Assembly: GCA_009869945.1 (NCBI GenBank)
Contig: WIXG01000129.1
Coordinates: 1-64,000 of the forward strand
Source: Mesaphorura yosii
Taxonomy: Eukaryota > Arthropoda > Collembola > Poduromorpha > Tullbergiidae
Direction: 5' to 3'
Length of the DNA: 64,000 nt
Shown here: positions 37,101 through 49,832 of the stretch, in pieces
Position numbering within the stretch: position 1 is the first letter of the stretch
How the letters are laid out: each line of letters opens with the position of its first letter
Made by a program: the position numbers and the translations under genes
Notes under the pieces: model-generated
The model's database searches: none
What the model was told of the DNA's origin: nothing
What the model saw: only the letters and a program-made list of their open reading frames with translations

Positions 37101-39098
37101 TTCCACTCATTCATCTCCCAGGAAACTTCTGCGCATTGTTCCTTTGATTTGTTTGCTTGTCAAAGTTCAAAGTGAATATTGAACTTCGCCCACCTGAAAA
37201 TCAGTTTCTCTCTCAAGCCATGCAATATGGCATTAAAGCCAATACACAATTTTGCAAACTATTAGGAACAATTTTTCTTTTGATGCTAATGCTATTGCGA
37301 ACTTGGACATTTTATTAAACGAATTGGACATCTGAATCTGAACAAAGGGATGCAAAGATCAAAGACAAAATTTCCCACATTAAAAGCCAAAATAGGAAAC
37401 ACATTATCAACCCGTCTCAAACATCCTTGTAGTTTCACTTTGCATTAATGAATTGGTCGGGTTTTTGTTCTCGTGTTACCATTTTAGGGCCGGGGTCCTT
37501 GTCCAACTTTTTCAATTGCCGGAAATTGTATCACAGCATACTGTGAGTGACACAGGAACACTCCGAAAGTCGGAGAACTGCTGAGCTATCGTTTAATGAA
37601 TAATAAGGTGCATTGACACCATAATTTCAGAAACACTTTCATTGTAGCATTTATTATGCATGCCCTATTAATTACAAAGTGATCTCGGGGTGCACATGTG
37701 CATGTGCAACATATAGAAAACTGGTAATTACGCCTTTCCTTGAATGAAGTCTTTTGTCGTGTTGATACTCCACGAGAACCGTTATTGAGGTTATTGTGGA
37801 CCGTCTATATTTATTCAGACAAAGGACGAAGATCTTTACTGACGACTGCACCAACTCAGACCAGACTTATCCTCAGGCACTCTGTGTCTACCAAGTCTAC
37901 CTTGATACTTTCATTCCCTTTGAAATTCCTCTGTCTAGACTTAACTTCTCATTAAAAGAATTTTTGACACAGCATAACAAACCCATAAAATAGCATTTAA
38001 TAGGATAATCGCTCCTTGAGGACGTATACATACAGGCCACATGCATGCACACCAACATCACTAACAATCGGACGACTTTCATCTGCATGTGGAAGAATTC
38101 GTGTTCTCTCTTTGTTTCGCCTCGTGCTCGTGAGTGAGTGTGTTGCGATGCAGAAAATGGCGAGATTACATGTAAATCCATTTCAACTTCATTTCGTTAC
38201 GATCATAAAAAGAAAAAGAATTTCTGCACTAATCCACACCCGTTGCAAAACTCTTTGTGTAAAAGTTTTTATAGTTGAGATGTTCAGACTTAACGATGTT
38301 ATGACGTACGGGATGACGAATGAGAATTTTCAGATACCAGAACAGAGAACTCGAAATTCGATGGCATCACAATGCACTGAGCACTCTGCAATATAAGAGT
38401 GAGATTGGAAAATATGAAAGCTTCGAACGATTGGATACAATTTTCGGTTCATGGCCAGCAAACTTATCGATCAGATTGCTCCGAAACTCCAGCAAATTAT
38501 TCCATCATAAATACAGAAAATGAATGAATCTATGAATTTTAATGCCATGCCATCAGATCACCAAACGTTATGTAGGTTGAAACAGGGACACAATGAACAC
38601 GCACTCACAGGATGTCAGGTCAGAAATTAGAATAAATCGAGACGGAAAGAGCACGCATACTTAAACCTTAATCTGATATGACGGAGACGAACGTGTTCTC
38701 CGGCGGTCATGTTTTGACTTCCTCATTTTGATAACCGAAACACAGAAGAAAGGTTAATACACTGCTCTGTGATTAAATACTTTATTTCAAACAATTTTTC
38801 TTTTAATTGGTATTGAATTGAGAATTTGAAGATTAAAATCATGATCTAATGGATCTTTCGCCTCATAATTTAAACGATGCGTAGGCCACGGCCATCATGT
38901 TTCTTCGATTCTCACAGTGGAAAAAATAATTACAGATACGTCGTTCCCCACGTACACAATTTGCTTTGAGTGCATGTGAATCGAAGGTTAAATTGTGAAT
39001 TTAAAGCCTGCAAAAAATCGCCAATGCTTCCGACTGCTTTTTGCAGAAAAATTCAGCAACCATCAAGTTGGCTTACCTGAACTTTGCGGTTCATCCAT
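25146..39098 (-). CDS. PIK3R: PI3K class IA regulatory subunit (p85-type) with C1-SAM-C1 N-terminus
   Basis: Seventeen coding exons, about 1005 aa: 39098-39077, 35060-34851, 34742-34695, 34568-34354, 34274-34140, 29535-29241, 28794-28690, 28108-27664, 27598-27443, 27360-27109, 27039-26896, 26814-26682, 26596-26462, 26385-26270, 26203-26027, 25925 to about 25734, 25383-25146. Domains in order: C1-like (62-103, lacks the last Cys), SAM (about 165-230, [10 protein letters not shown]), complete C1 (277-326), RhoGAP/BH-like (about 344-540, [13 protein letters not shown], no arginine finger seen), N-SH2 (about 618-720, AEWYWGDIS and FLVRDAS), inter-SH2 coiled coil (721 to about 875), C-SH2 (DGTFLIR). 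The two SH2s and the inter-SH2 identify the p110-binding adaptor that couples phosphotyrosine receptors to PIP3 synthesis. Vertebrate p85 has SH3 where C1-SAM-C1 is here. Intron 5 has a GC donor (GAG|GCAAGC). The exon 16/17 junction in the C-SH2 is uncertain: two in-phase donors (end 25740 or 25734) differ by two residues. Intron 1 is 4 kb. Confidence 0.94.
29536..34139 (-). other. 4.6 kb GC-AG intron 5 of the p85-type gene
   Basis: The SAM domain is split exactly across this intron: the upstream exon ends ...NVNVLE and the downstream exon starts DLGIQDEF. The donor is GAG|GCAAGC and the acceptor TTGCAG. It contains the alternative first exon at 32118-31678; otherwise I see no supported gene. 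Confidence 0.8.
31678..32118 (-). CDS. Probable alternative first coding exon of the p85-type gene
   Basis: An open frame starting at an ATG ([20 protein letters not shown]...) runs 147 codons to a donor at CAG|GTAAAA. It ends in phase 0, the phase needed by the next exon at 29535 (DLGIQDEF). Using it would replace the first C1 and the N-terminal half of the SAM domain with a basic, Ser/Tyr-containing N-terminus that I do not recognise. No in-frame acceptor with upstream coding exons was found. Neither promoter nor transcript can be shown from sequence, so the exon is inferred from its length, its phase match and its donor. It could instead be a chance open frame. Confidence 0.5.
35061..39076 (-). 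other. 4.0 kb intron 1 of the p85-type gene
   Basis: It lies between MDEPQSS and EAMKRVRED, phase 1 at both ends. Many short open frames occur, none longer than 126 codons and none recognisable. First introns of this size often hold regulatory DNA or alternative promoters. A minus-strand ATATAAAGG followed by TTCAGTT occurs near 35522-35539, a weak promoter-like arrangement. Confidence 0.5.
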
Positions 39099-42000
39099 GA
39101 TGAATTCGCAGACAGCGCTCACGATTCACACGAGGTTGGTTTCATAATTTCACTATGATTCAGATCTCAACTTCACGGCCTGACAAGTTGTTGTTTCGTT
39201 TCGTTTGAGTGACGGGTTGAAATTCTGTTGAGTCTAAATATTCAACGTTAAAGCTCTGGCCTGGTCTGAGTACGAAGACCGTTCTCCCGGCGAAATTACT
39301 GTTCGTTCTTTAGTTTTATTCGCTGAATGATGCGTTCGATGGGAATTCAATTAGAGACTGGAGTTCAGTTTCGAGTTCGGTATCAGATACGATGCGCTGG
39401 ACTGGCGAACTTTGCAAATATGTATTCGTTGGCGTTGGCGTGTGTAAACTGACAAACGAAGTACAGTCTTAACTGGACTGACGCTCGAGCGTGTCTTGGG
39501 TAAGACCGGTTCTGATTCTGAGGTCTAAGCGAAGCAACGTTCTGCGCTCTCACTCAAAAAGCTCAAGAAAGAATGTGTTGAAGTTAGTCCCGCAGCTTTT
39601 CGCACGTCACTTGCAAACCTCTCAATTCATGCAGGTAGCACTCCAGTACGCGTAATGGTTTTGTCCGTTCTTCGTACAGTTGTGCAGAAAATGTTGAATG
39701 AGATACAACACTGCATCGAACATCTGCAAAAAAAAGCAAACAGGTCATGTTTAGTGCACTGTACAGACATTAGTGACCGAACCATTATGATTTCCTATCG
39801 TAAAGTACGGAGAAATCTTAAACCCGACTTCTATTTGACTATAACTTATGTAATATGACACTCGTAATCCTCATTCACTGAAGAAGACATGATTAGAGCA
39901 CTGTGCGAGCCCTTGAGAACTCCAGCCAAGCCACGGGCGACAGTTTTATGACATCTTAAATTACTACCCGCAGGCGGCTTTCAGCTAATTGAATTGAAAC
40001 AAAGAAAGTAAACAAGGCCGAGACAGAAATGATAAATTATGGTGATAAATCGTTGTAGGGCGCCAGGACAAGTGAAAGGCGAGTTAATGTAATTATGGTG
40101 AAAGGTTGAACCCGAAAGCAGAGGATGAGCGCATCGAAGCAATGACCAATCAATCTTGCGTAAGAGCTTGTAAAAGTGTGGAAGATTTCTGGAACTCAAA
40201 AGGCTAACGAGTCCTAATAAGTTGTGCTGACATACCAAATGCTATTGACGTAATTACGGCCTCTCGACGACCAATAACTATATGGAGAAAAAGGTCCACA
40301 ACCACAAAAAGATCTGTAGGTGCTTGGAAAACAGTTTTGTTATTCAACCTACTTTTCGCTAATAATCGGACTGTAACGTCAGTCGCAACCCAATCCGTCA
40401 CCAGGATTGAGGGCTCGCGGCCTATTTTACTGGATGTACTCAGTATTTACTTTGGTTTTGAATAGAGATCTCAATTTCCTCGTAATCACAAGGAATTAGA
40501 TCCAATTTCCGGGATAATCCATTGGAAACATGCGTGATTAGTGAAAGCTCTTCTTGTGAAGGCACACAGACCCAGGATACATAAGCGAATGTGCTTTCGG
40601 AGAAGAATGCCGTGCTACTCGACGAGAGGTTGGATTTCATTCCACTCACTCACCTTTCTCAACCGCACACTCGAGCGAATTATCTCGTAGCAACCAGCCT
40701 CGTAATCTGTGTAACAAAACATTTATGCGATCAAAACTTTATTTGTCCATAAAACAAGTAAATACAGGCTCTTTACGAACGTTATAGAGAATTCCACTTA
40801 TGCTATGAACATTACGACTTGCCTAAAAATCTAAAACTTAATACTCACGTATGATAGTGAAAAAGTCTTTGAAGTCCTACTTTCATGCTCAGATTGACTT
40901 TGCATCGGTAATGTTCAACTTGAAACTGATTGACAAAATATTGTTATGCATGCATGCATGTTTGAAATGGAAGCTACTTGGTTGAAGCTGTTAAACCTGA
41001 AAATTTATGCACAGGCGCTGCTTAACTTCTTGCAGGCCCACTTAACTTCTGTAAGTGCGCTGTTACATTAACACAATTTAGAGCAACAGCAGTTAAAGCG
41101 ATGTCTCATCAGCTTCACCTGAGCGTGAAGAATTGTTGCTCAAGACAGTTACATTAATGAGAGTTCACTTCAAAAATCTGCACACTTCACTCTGCGTGCC
41201 TACCTGGTCTGTAATTGTATCCAGACTGTAAACGTGATAATAAGTCAGACAGTTAAATTAACAGCGCTAGTTACCGTTCACACTTCCTTCCATCAGTGTC
41301 ACTTTGGCTAAGTAAAACGAAAGTACATAAAACTAGCACCATGTGCTACTCTCGCTTATAGAAGTGAGCAACATAAGTACAAATGCAGTCCAAGATAATT
41401 TAATGTGTATTTTTTGCGTGGAAAGCAATAAAGCTGAAGGTTGACCGGTTTGCGGGGTTTCGAGTTTAATTTTCTGCTTCCCAATTCATTACTACTTTGT
41501 GAACATATGAAGTTACAATGTCGCAAATGTCGTTTCAGAACTTAAGCTGGAGCCCACAACTCCAAATGAAGTATTTTGCGCGTCCGGGAACGAAATGGAT
41601 CCCCTTCTGAATATTGGCTATGTTTCTACGTTTAGTGTTACGCCATTGTCACGCAAGCGGCATGAATGCCAAATGAAAATAAAAGGGAAATCACGAATAC
41701 AACATTTTGGCGATTTCCAGGAGGGATCCGGCCCCAGTGCAAAATGAACGACATCATTTCGTAGGTTAATGAATATTTAAGACGGCAGTGCAAGCCTCAT
41801 TCGAACCTCAGCACGGAACAAGAAAACACCGTGGCTCACTCAATCCAGTTTAATTCCTTAGCCGCATGTTTATAAATATAAAGCGCCCGAAAAGCCTGTC
41901 CTTGAAGCTAAGAATGCTTATAGAAACTGCTTCATTCGCCGATATGAATCTTTAATGGCACTGAAACACGTTATTGTGGCATCTCCCTCGCTTGTTTTAA

Positions 42001-45000
42001 TATCTTCATGGACGGTCACGGAAGCCTGTTTGTGCTCGATATTAATTTGGAAAATTTTCTTCCATACATACTTATGACACTCAGCGGACATTTGCTGATG
42101 GAATTGAAACCAAAACCATACATTTGCAAGAAAGGGTGGACATGACAATGCGACTAGCTATTGAAGAAGGAGAACTCTCATCAGAAATTGCTGCTAACAC
42201 CAAACCTCAATATTATATTCTTAGCGTATCACAATCCCAAATGAACCAATGAACATGTATGGATGGGCAGCTTGTCAACTTGGTCGTCCTTAATTAACGC
42301 TGACCACAAGATAGTATGTAATAATACCGTTACTTGTTAATGTTCATCAAAGACGAGTCAAGGGTCAATTTATACACGGATAACGAAACAAGTTACAGAC
42401 TTCCATTGCCTTCGAAGCGAGAGCTAACCTCGGAATATTGATTCAATTTTGCTAAACCAAGCAGTATGCTCGTGCTCTGTTTCACGAAATGCACTGCGCT
42501 TATTGCTGTCAAACTTGACCTACTTCGATCTTCTTCAGTGCAATTAGGTGTCACAAAATAAACTGAAGCAGAATATTTGACAACTTAATTACGAGGCTCG
42601 TAACTTCATCAAAATTCAGGGAAGCCAAGTTACGGTACTTGTCATTCAACTTCATGAACGCGGGGAAATCGTGGCTGGGAGATGAAGCACACTGATAAAA
42701 TGATGACAGTTTCATACCAAATTAAGACAGAAATCATGAACCACGAATTGCATATCACTTAAAAGAAGTACTTGAAGGTATTGCCAGTCTGCCTAGTCTT
42801 CTTGAAGTATTGAAGTCAAGCGAAACTAATGAATGCATTCACACGGAAACCCGGGCAGCTGCTATTTTCCGTGTGATGCGAACGCACAAACCAATTCACT
42901 CAGGATTACCTTTTGAGGAACACAAGAAAAATGGAATGAGAATTACATTGCAAAATCAAAAGATTAAAATGAAGAAAGAAGGGAAGAGCATTCTTGCCTA
43001 CGTATCATTATTGCCATCAAGAACTCATTAATCAATTACTTGGGTGCTAATCAAAATACTAGAAACAAAGTAACCTCAAAGATGAGTGGATGAGAATGCA
43101 TTGTCCAATTATGATTTCGCAATTCCACAAAGGTGAAGGAACCTGTTCAATACCAAATCCTCGTCATCTCCAACTTGCAGTGATTTCTGTATGTCCTTTC
43201 GTAACAATTTGTTAACAAGTTTGCATCCATCTACCCAAGATAGACGTGCTCATTACTTGTAAAAGTTTTGTTTTGTTACAGAATATCCTCAAGTAGTGTA
43301 GTAATAACGTGTAACATAAATGAACTCACCAGTGCGTTAACAATATCGAGGAGTAACACTTTAATTGCTGTGAATGACACTCTAAATGTTTGATTCTCAA
43401 CAAGCCTGTTGAACAAGAACCACCTTAATGCTCCAATAGCTGCAAATTAAACTCTTTTCCGTTTAACAACTTGCGGGCGCTAATTACAAGTCGGCGACTT
43501 TAGAATGAGAAGCAGTGGCAAAATCACAAAACGGGATTAAATCCAAAAAGCAAGAATGAACTACACTTTCATACGATACGATCTCCATAATCGCACTATT
43601 CACACCTATCTTTTCATGTATTCCAAAGTAATTATATTGCATTTCAGATGCACGTTTGAAACGGACTTTCTCGTAATTGCAGTAATAATTACGCACTGTC
43701 GTACCGTTAATCATCTGGTGAAACAGACCCAAAGACAATTCTAAAAATTCTAACATATTGTAACCCTCACTAAAGTTTCACTAATGGGAAATGAGACCAG
43801 TTGCAGTTGCAGCAAAAGCATAAATGCAAAATCAGTCATGCCACCGATCGAAAAACTTGAGTTCTCATTTCTTGCACTTGGTTCAGTCCAACAACCTTCA
43901 CATGCACGAATGATAATGAACTTTAGTGTCGGTGATCACAGCGTGCACGAATGCAATATGCAATCCACATCTTTCTCAAACCTTGAACACAACAATGAGC
44001 GAATTCAAACCTTTAATTTCTGTGTTTATCTCGTGGTGGTGAACATTTCATGCGTGCTAACTGCAATTATGATGTGTTGATATTACACAAGTGTGTAAAA
44101 TTGCATGCCGGTATTATGGTCCACGCCAACTGCTGCATCCCAGGCAAGTTTCGTCCTGTGAACTGTACTCGGCATTACTCTTACCTGACAAACCAATGAT
44201 CAACCTCTATTTCTTTCTTCCCAAAATTTGGTAATAGTTGGAGCTCAGCGAGACGCGCAAAAATAACTCTTAGTCTTTGTCTATGGTGAAGATGACAATG
44301 AAAAGCAGACACTGAATCTTACTCCAAAGTTCAAGTATGAAACACAATCACGTGATCTTTGAATCTATTGTGCCATTCCCAAAATTCCAATAAAGTATTG
44401 TGCAGACAGGATACGGCGATGTGAAAATGATGCGCGAATTCAGTAAGCCCACGCAGTGAACAAGTGTCTCGTCTCATTCCGAATTCCAAGTTTTACTAAA
44501 TCACTGCCGATCTGACCGATCTCACATTCCTTCAGCCTCCCAACACTCAATGCATTCAATGCCAATTTTGAGACACTTTCAAACTTTGTCAGTCTCAAAT
44601 GCTCCTCGGATCAAAATGTGCGTATTGTTTGTTTTAGATGTTTATATGTTCAACACTCAACACCACACGATGCTCGAGACGAGTAAAAGAATAGAAGTTA
44701 GGCATCACTGTAGTCTGGACCAACGGAATCACTGTCACTTTACTTATGTGTATGTGACTTGAGGTGAGAATTAGCAACTAGAGCCGCAACGATCCGAACT
44801 GTGCACGTACGAGCGTTAATGAGTACTGAAGATGAAAAGCACTCGAGTCGAGCACTAAACGAAGCATAAAATATCATTAAAAAGAAGCACAAGATAATGG
44901 CGAGCAGCCACAGTGCGATGCGACGGCAGGGAAACGTGCGAATAAGGCAAATATAAATAACATCACTGTCCTCTGTTTATACTCCGCTCTCATCAGCGCA

Positions 45001-45083
45001 GAGGAGCGTTGAGTGTGTAGACTTTATCTAATGTTTTTATTTTGGGATTGCACTTTGTATCTTGCCACTGCCAATACTTCATA
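39099..45083. other. Gene-poor DNA upstream of the p85-type gene
   Basis: I see no supported gene. A TATAAATATAAA at 41871 on the plus strand is promoter-like, but no coding exon with a domain follows. A short ATGC tandem run lies at 40946-40960. The 5' UTR and promoter of the p85-type gene should lie just above 39098. Confidence 0.45.
44952..44959 (+). promoter_or_regulatory. TATA-box-like element before the candidate secreted peptide
   Basis: TATAAATA sits about 130 nt upstream of the ATG at 45084, with pyrimidine-rich sequence and CATCAG about 40 nt downstream. It supports, weakly, a transcription start for the small gene there. Confidence 0.3.
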
Positions 45084-45242
45084 ATGAACTCGAGGCTTAC
45101 CCTATTCCTATTCGTATATGCGATCTGTGGGAAGGATGTGCATGCGAAATGCGAATTTACTCAACCAAAATCTAATGAAACCACAAAATTGCATTATTAC
45201 ACAGCGTACGGACGAGAACTTCGTCGTGGTGTTAATGGCAGT
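45084..45242 (+). CDS. Candidate first exon of a small secreted peptide
   Basis: An ATG opens a frame whose first 21 residues look like a signal peptide (MNSRLTLFLFVYAICGKDVHA, cut after the A). It is followed by a short segment with one Cys, an N-glycosylation site (NET), and a Tyr-rich stretch ending in TAYGRELRR. GR and RR are of the kind cut in neuropeptide precursors, and the Gly before Arg could give an amidated end. A splice donor (GCA|GTAAGG) follows at 45243; read without splicing, the frame stops at 45275. I could not identify the next exon or any known family. It may be chance; support rests on the signal peptide and the TATA box. Confidence 0.25.
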
Positions 45243-45275
45243 AAGGAAATGTTTACAATCTTGGCCAGAAAATGA

Positions 45276-48200
45276 GTTTGCTGATAATGTGCACCAGACT
45301 TGTTGCTGGAAGCATACGACATTTGTTATAGAAAGGAAAGGAAAAGCTTTCCTCTTAATACTCAATATGTTCACTTACAACTTGATTATCTAGAAGTAGG
45401 AGTTGGACGAGCATCCGAGAAACCAGAATAATAAACACGACTGACACAAAGCAAGCCACGCTGAAAGAGCATGTTTTATGTCCGGCTGTGGTGCTTCAAG
45501 TAGGCATCCTCATTAAGTTTCATTCTTACATGCGCAAGACTTGGGACTGGGACGAGATTGCAAAAACCAAATTAGCAAGTCCAGTGAAACGAAATTCCGA
45601 TAACTTGCGATGTGCGCAAAAAGTGAATGCAACGAATCGGGCTGCGTAACCGCAGAAGCAACGACAACGAGCCTTGTAATCTAACCTCAAGATGTTTGCA
45701 CTTCTCTGCCTCGCGAATCCATGGCCTGACTTGCAATCGACATAATTATTCCTTGCAGAAAGTGCTCCAGTGCAGAAATGAAATCCACTATGCAAATTAA
45801 CTTGTTTCAATTAAAGGCTTGTGTCGTCCAATGTAGGAGGAGACCTGACTGACTGTAATCCAGCCATTTGCAACTTGTTAGGAGAATGCAAGACACAGTT
45901 CACAGTCCAACTCTCCTCCTCACTGTTCTCACTCCTCCAAAGTGTCCAAAGGTTATAACTGCGCGTGTCGGTACGTCTCCAATGCAGTGCACATCGTCTG
46001 AGTGAATGCGAGAGATTGCACAATCCTAACTTACGATCTCATGAAATTATCACGACTGATCTCAAAATGTAGTTCTTGTTCTGGACTTACACAGCACGTA
46101 GTGCAAGGCCAGTTACAAATTCCTTTCCCGAATTTGATAACCATTCAGGATGACCAAACTTGCAGATCATCAGCGGAGTTAGTTGACTGACTGAGGTTCA
46201 CAGGACACTCGAACCCAAAATATCGACTTTATGACGAAGCATTAACTGGGCAATGCATTAGCATTAGCTCGGCAATGTTAAGCCTAAGCGAAAATGGTGG
46301 AAATGGTTAAAAGCTTACCATATCTGTGTCAGGTCTCAAGTTATTAACCAAGCCACATTTTCTCCGTTTGCCTCAGACATCAATTCGAGTTGATGGGCTG
46401 CTGCCAAGTGTACCAAGAGTCTCAATCGCAAATCACAATTAGTTCACGAATTGCGGATGAACACCTGTGCGAAGTCCAGATTTTATATCCATTCATCGGC
46501 CACCAGACACTAAGCTTCCGAATAGATGGTATCTGCTCAAACTATTCACCGCTCTCACTCACTATTCTCATAGTCCATAATGCCAATGTCACTAATGCGT
46601 CAAAATGTGTCTGTCTGGAAGTTAAAATGGTCATAAAATAAATGGGTTACACTATGAATGATTCTATTCACAATTCACAGCGGGGTCCGAGTGTATAGTG
46701 TTTATGAAATTACAGCCGAGTGGTTTCGCACATGAGATCAAGGTCACTCAAGTCACTCTGCTAGCGTCCCAACTCTAGCCGACTAGGCCAGTAGATACAT
46801 AAACATGGAAATACTTTCGCTCCTGAATCCTTTCACGTAATACCGCATTACACATGTACTGAGTCCAGTAGGCAAAACTGTTAATTATGTAATTGCTGGT
46901 GGGATTTTTTATATCACAGAACAAAGTCTGGGGTGCACAACGTTTGCACGCGTTATCACGGCAAATTACAATACACGAGATAAACGTGCATTGAAATTAT
47001 TCTTACTCGTATTGCAAACACTCGCAGAATTCAAATTGGAGTTTTTCTTGGCAAAAGCCAAAACAAAATCAACACAAACAGTTGCACGAGTGAGTGGGGA
47101 ACTCTAACGATGGAGCAGGAATTCTCGCACCATCTCACTGCAGAGAGTGTAATTTATTCCTAGCCAGTGACTCTGGTAATCGCACAATAGGCTGGTGGTG
47201 GCGTTCGTACGTTAATGTCAAGCGTGTAGTTTGCGATTTTGTTCAAGACTGTTAATTAAACTTACTAATGATAAACATTGAACTTGTCCGAAGGGCCCGA
47301 AGACTTGATGCTGATTGAGCTCCAATTTCTCAATGGAAGTCTTTAAATACTGTGCCATGACAATCGCTGGTAAGATCTGCGACCATGCGTGCGCAATTCG
47401 CCATGAAATCAATCACATCAATAAGTTTATTGATGAAGTTTGCAATGCTGTACTTAAACGAACCGAAGGATGTATTAGTTAGTTGACACATCTTTGTATG
47501 AATTTTTCTTGAAGGTTCTTCAAAAGTTATTGGGCACTCTCAGAGTTCGATGTCACCAGCCTGGGTTCTTCAAACGCGACTTGACACAAACAGCTAATTG
47601 ATTCTTCTCGAGTTATCTGTATGTTATTTGTGTCATGAAAGAATCAGGAGTTTGTTTTGTGCATTAGTTTCAACCCCTTGGGTTCAAGCGCACATGAACC
47701 TGGTGGAGGTGACTTATAGAAAAATAAGTGCAACGCATTTTCAGTCATTCGAATCTTGTTTGTTGCAAGATCAAAAATTCTCCACGTTCATTTCAGCATT
47801 TTATTGGCCGTGATCTCCGGCATCATGCGATACTCGGTGCACTACAGTGAATGTCCATTTTATTTTGAGGGTCATAAACAGTATCGATTATGCTAGCGGA
47901 AGAACTCAGAACCATTTACTTTACAAGAAAGGACTATAACCATCAGGATGAATTCTCGAATGGATGGCCGAACCTTCCAGAGTAAGCGTGCATGAATTAA
48001 ATTTTTACGCCCGCATGCCAGATTAATGCGAAATGAAAGATATAGTGCTTACGCTAGCACTTTTATTTTATTAACACTTCAACTGTCATCAATCTCATCA
48101 AGAATATGTGTCAGTAAGTCAAAAGGGCTGCTACTCAACTCAAGCCCTAACGTACCTGCGTACTACCATCATTTGGGCTGGTCCAGTTGGCTGTTATTAG

Positions 48201-49832
48201 ATTTCAATTTCAGACAAAACTCTTCGAGTACTCTGTATGTCTGAATCTACTTCGAGCGCGCAGTAGTAATGGTCATTGGTAACTTTTAGTGTGATGACAT
48301 TGTAGCAGAACGAAGCGTGTCATTTTCAAGTGGTACAGTGAAAATTGTGGTCCTAATGCCCATCATTAATTTCAACCTACAGCTCCGTCCGCGGTCACTG
48401 CGTAATGTAACTGCGTAATCAACATGGAACTCAACGAGGTTGCAGGTGCATAATAATGACACTGTGTGCGACTTTATTAGCTTGGCTTGCATTGGTAGAA
48501 TCCCTGTCATGCCCTGTTTCTTTATAATCAGTAATCAGTTTACAAAAGAATTCAATTCCATTGCGAAGGATTTAGTTCGCCCTCAGTGCATTCAATCGAC
48601 AATTCCTGATTTTAGATCTTCAAATTCTCTGCGCCCAATCTCTTCTCGCTGAATCTTTCATCTCAGCTAATCTCCCTATCGCATGCAAGAGATCTGAGGT
48701 GCAAATAACAGCGCATATTTTACTGACATGACACGGAACCAGAACTAGAATTCGCAATTATTATACCAGATACTGTCAGCATTTTCTGTTCTGTCCCCAC
48801 TCGCCACTGAGCCATAAACGCTAATGCTCCAACGCATTCATCACTATTTATCCACGCCAAGGTAAGCGAGATGTGCGAACGCTTTGTGTGTGCACAATTA
48901 GCATTAGTATGTGCCACGGGCTAGATAACTGCGAATGAAACGCAAAACGCAGGCATAAAACACAAAGGCATTTATTCAGTCAGTAAAAAAGCTATACTGG
49001 AGTAGCTGACGCCGACAGCGTGCAGGATTGTTTCATTTGTGTTGTCTGTCATGCTTGAGAAGCTCAAACTCAAGTCCTTCGCACTTCTACCAGCACATTC
49101 TATACCTACAGCGCAAGCATTGAAGTTCATTCTTTACTGTGGCTCTTCGAGGAAAATTTTTGGAGAAGCCCTTTAACCAAAACCAAAAGATTCTTTTTAA
49201 TTTATGGTCAGTGCCAGTGTTAGAAAGAAGTCCTGGTGTAGCAATTACTGTTTTGTAAGTTAATTACTCTTCTAGTTATAGTGCAACAGAAACTGCGCAA
49301 AACTTGTTAAAGCTTCAGACTGCCATCATTAGATTGTGCTAACTATTGACATTTCCTTAAGGTTGACACCTTCAAGCTAAAAGAGTGCAGTGGATCGGTT
49401 CTAATTTGTTGAACCTGTAAAAATTGTGGATAGTGGATAAGCTATAAATTGTGATACCGGCGCGGCACTAACAAGTTTATATACCACGTAAGTACAACAC
49501 GTGTCGACGTATGTTTACCGTGCCGTATCAGAAACAGCCACAGTTTATGCGCACTTAGCATTTGCAAATTGCAATTAACTTTCGGGCCTCTTGGTTTGAG
49601 ACTATAGATTTACGAGTTCATCGTGATCGTATATAGTTACTTCAATTTCTCAAGAAATACAAATGCTATTACAACGTCACGATAATAAGAACTATTACTT
49701 TTGTAAAAATGCCCAGAATGACATGAGACGGAACTCCGCAGTTTCAAGCGAATACATGAGTCGACAGACTAAAACGTAAAATATTGTTTGGCACGTCTTA
49801 CAGGGAAACAGTCATTGACACCTGCACCAGTT
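45276..49832. other. Gene-poor DNA upstream of ATF6
   Basis: No supported coding gene. A donor-like CAC|GTAAGT at 49488 and an acceptor CTTACAG ending at 49803 suggest that ATF6 has a 5' UTR exon ending near 49487. No ATG occurs in the roughly 150 nt before that donor, consistent with untranslated leader. Confidence 0.4.

Noticed and set aside
40204..40649. Pair of minus-strand frames that might be exons of a membrane protein
   Set aside because: No consistent splice phase, no recognisable family, and starts are not at ATG in good context.
40946..40960. ATGC tandem run
   Set aside because: Too short (15 nt) to be a meaningful satellite or array.
41871..41882. TATAAATATAAA promoter-like element
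   Set aside because: No coding exon or signal peptide follows within a plausible distance; TA-rich strings are common here.
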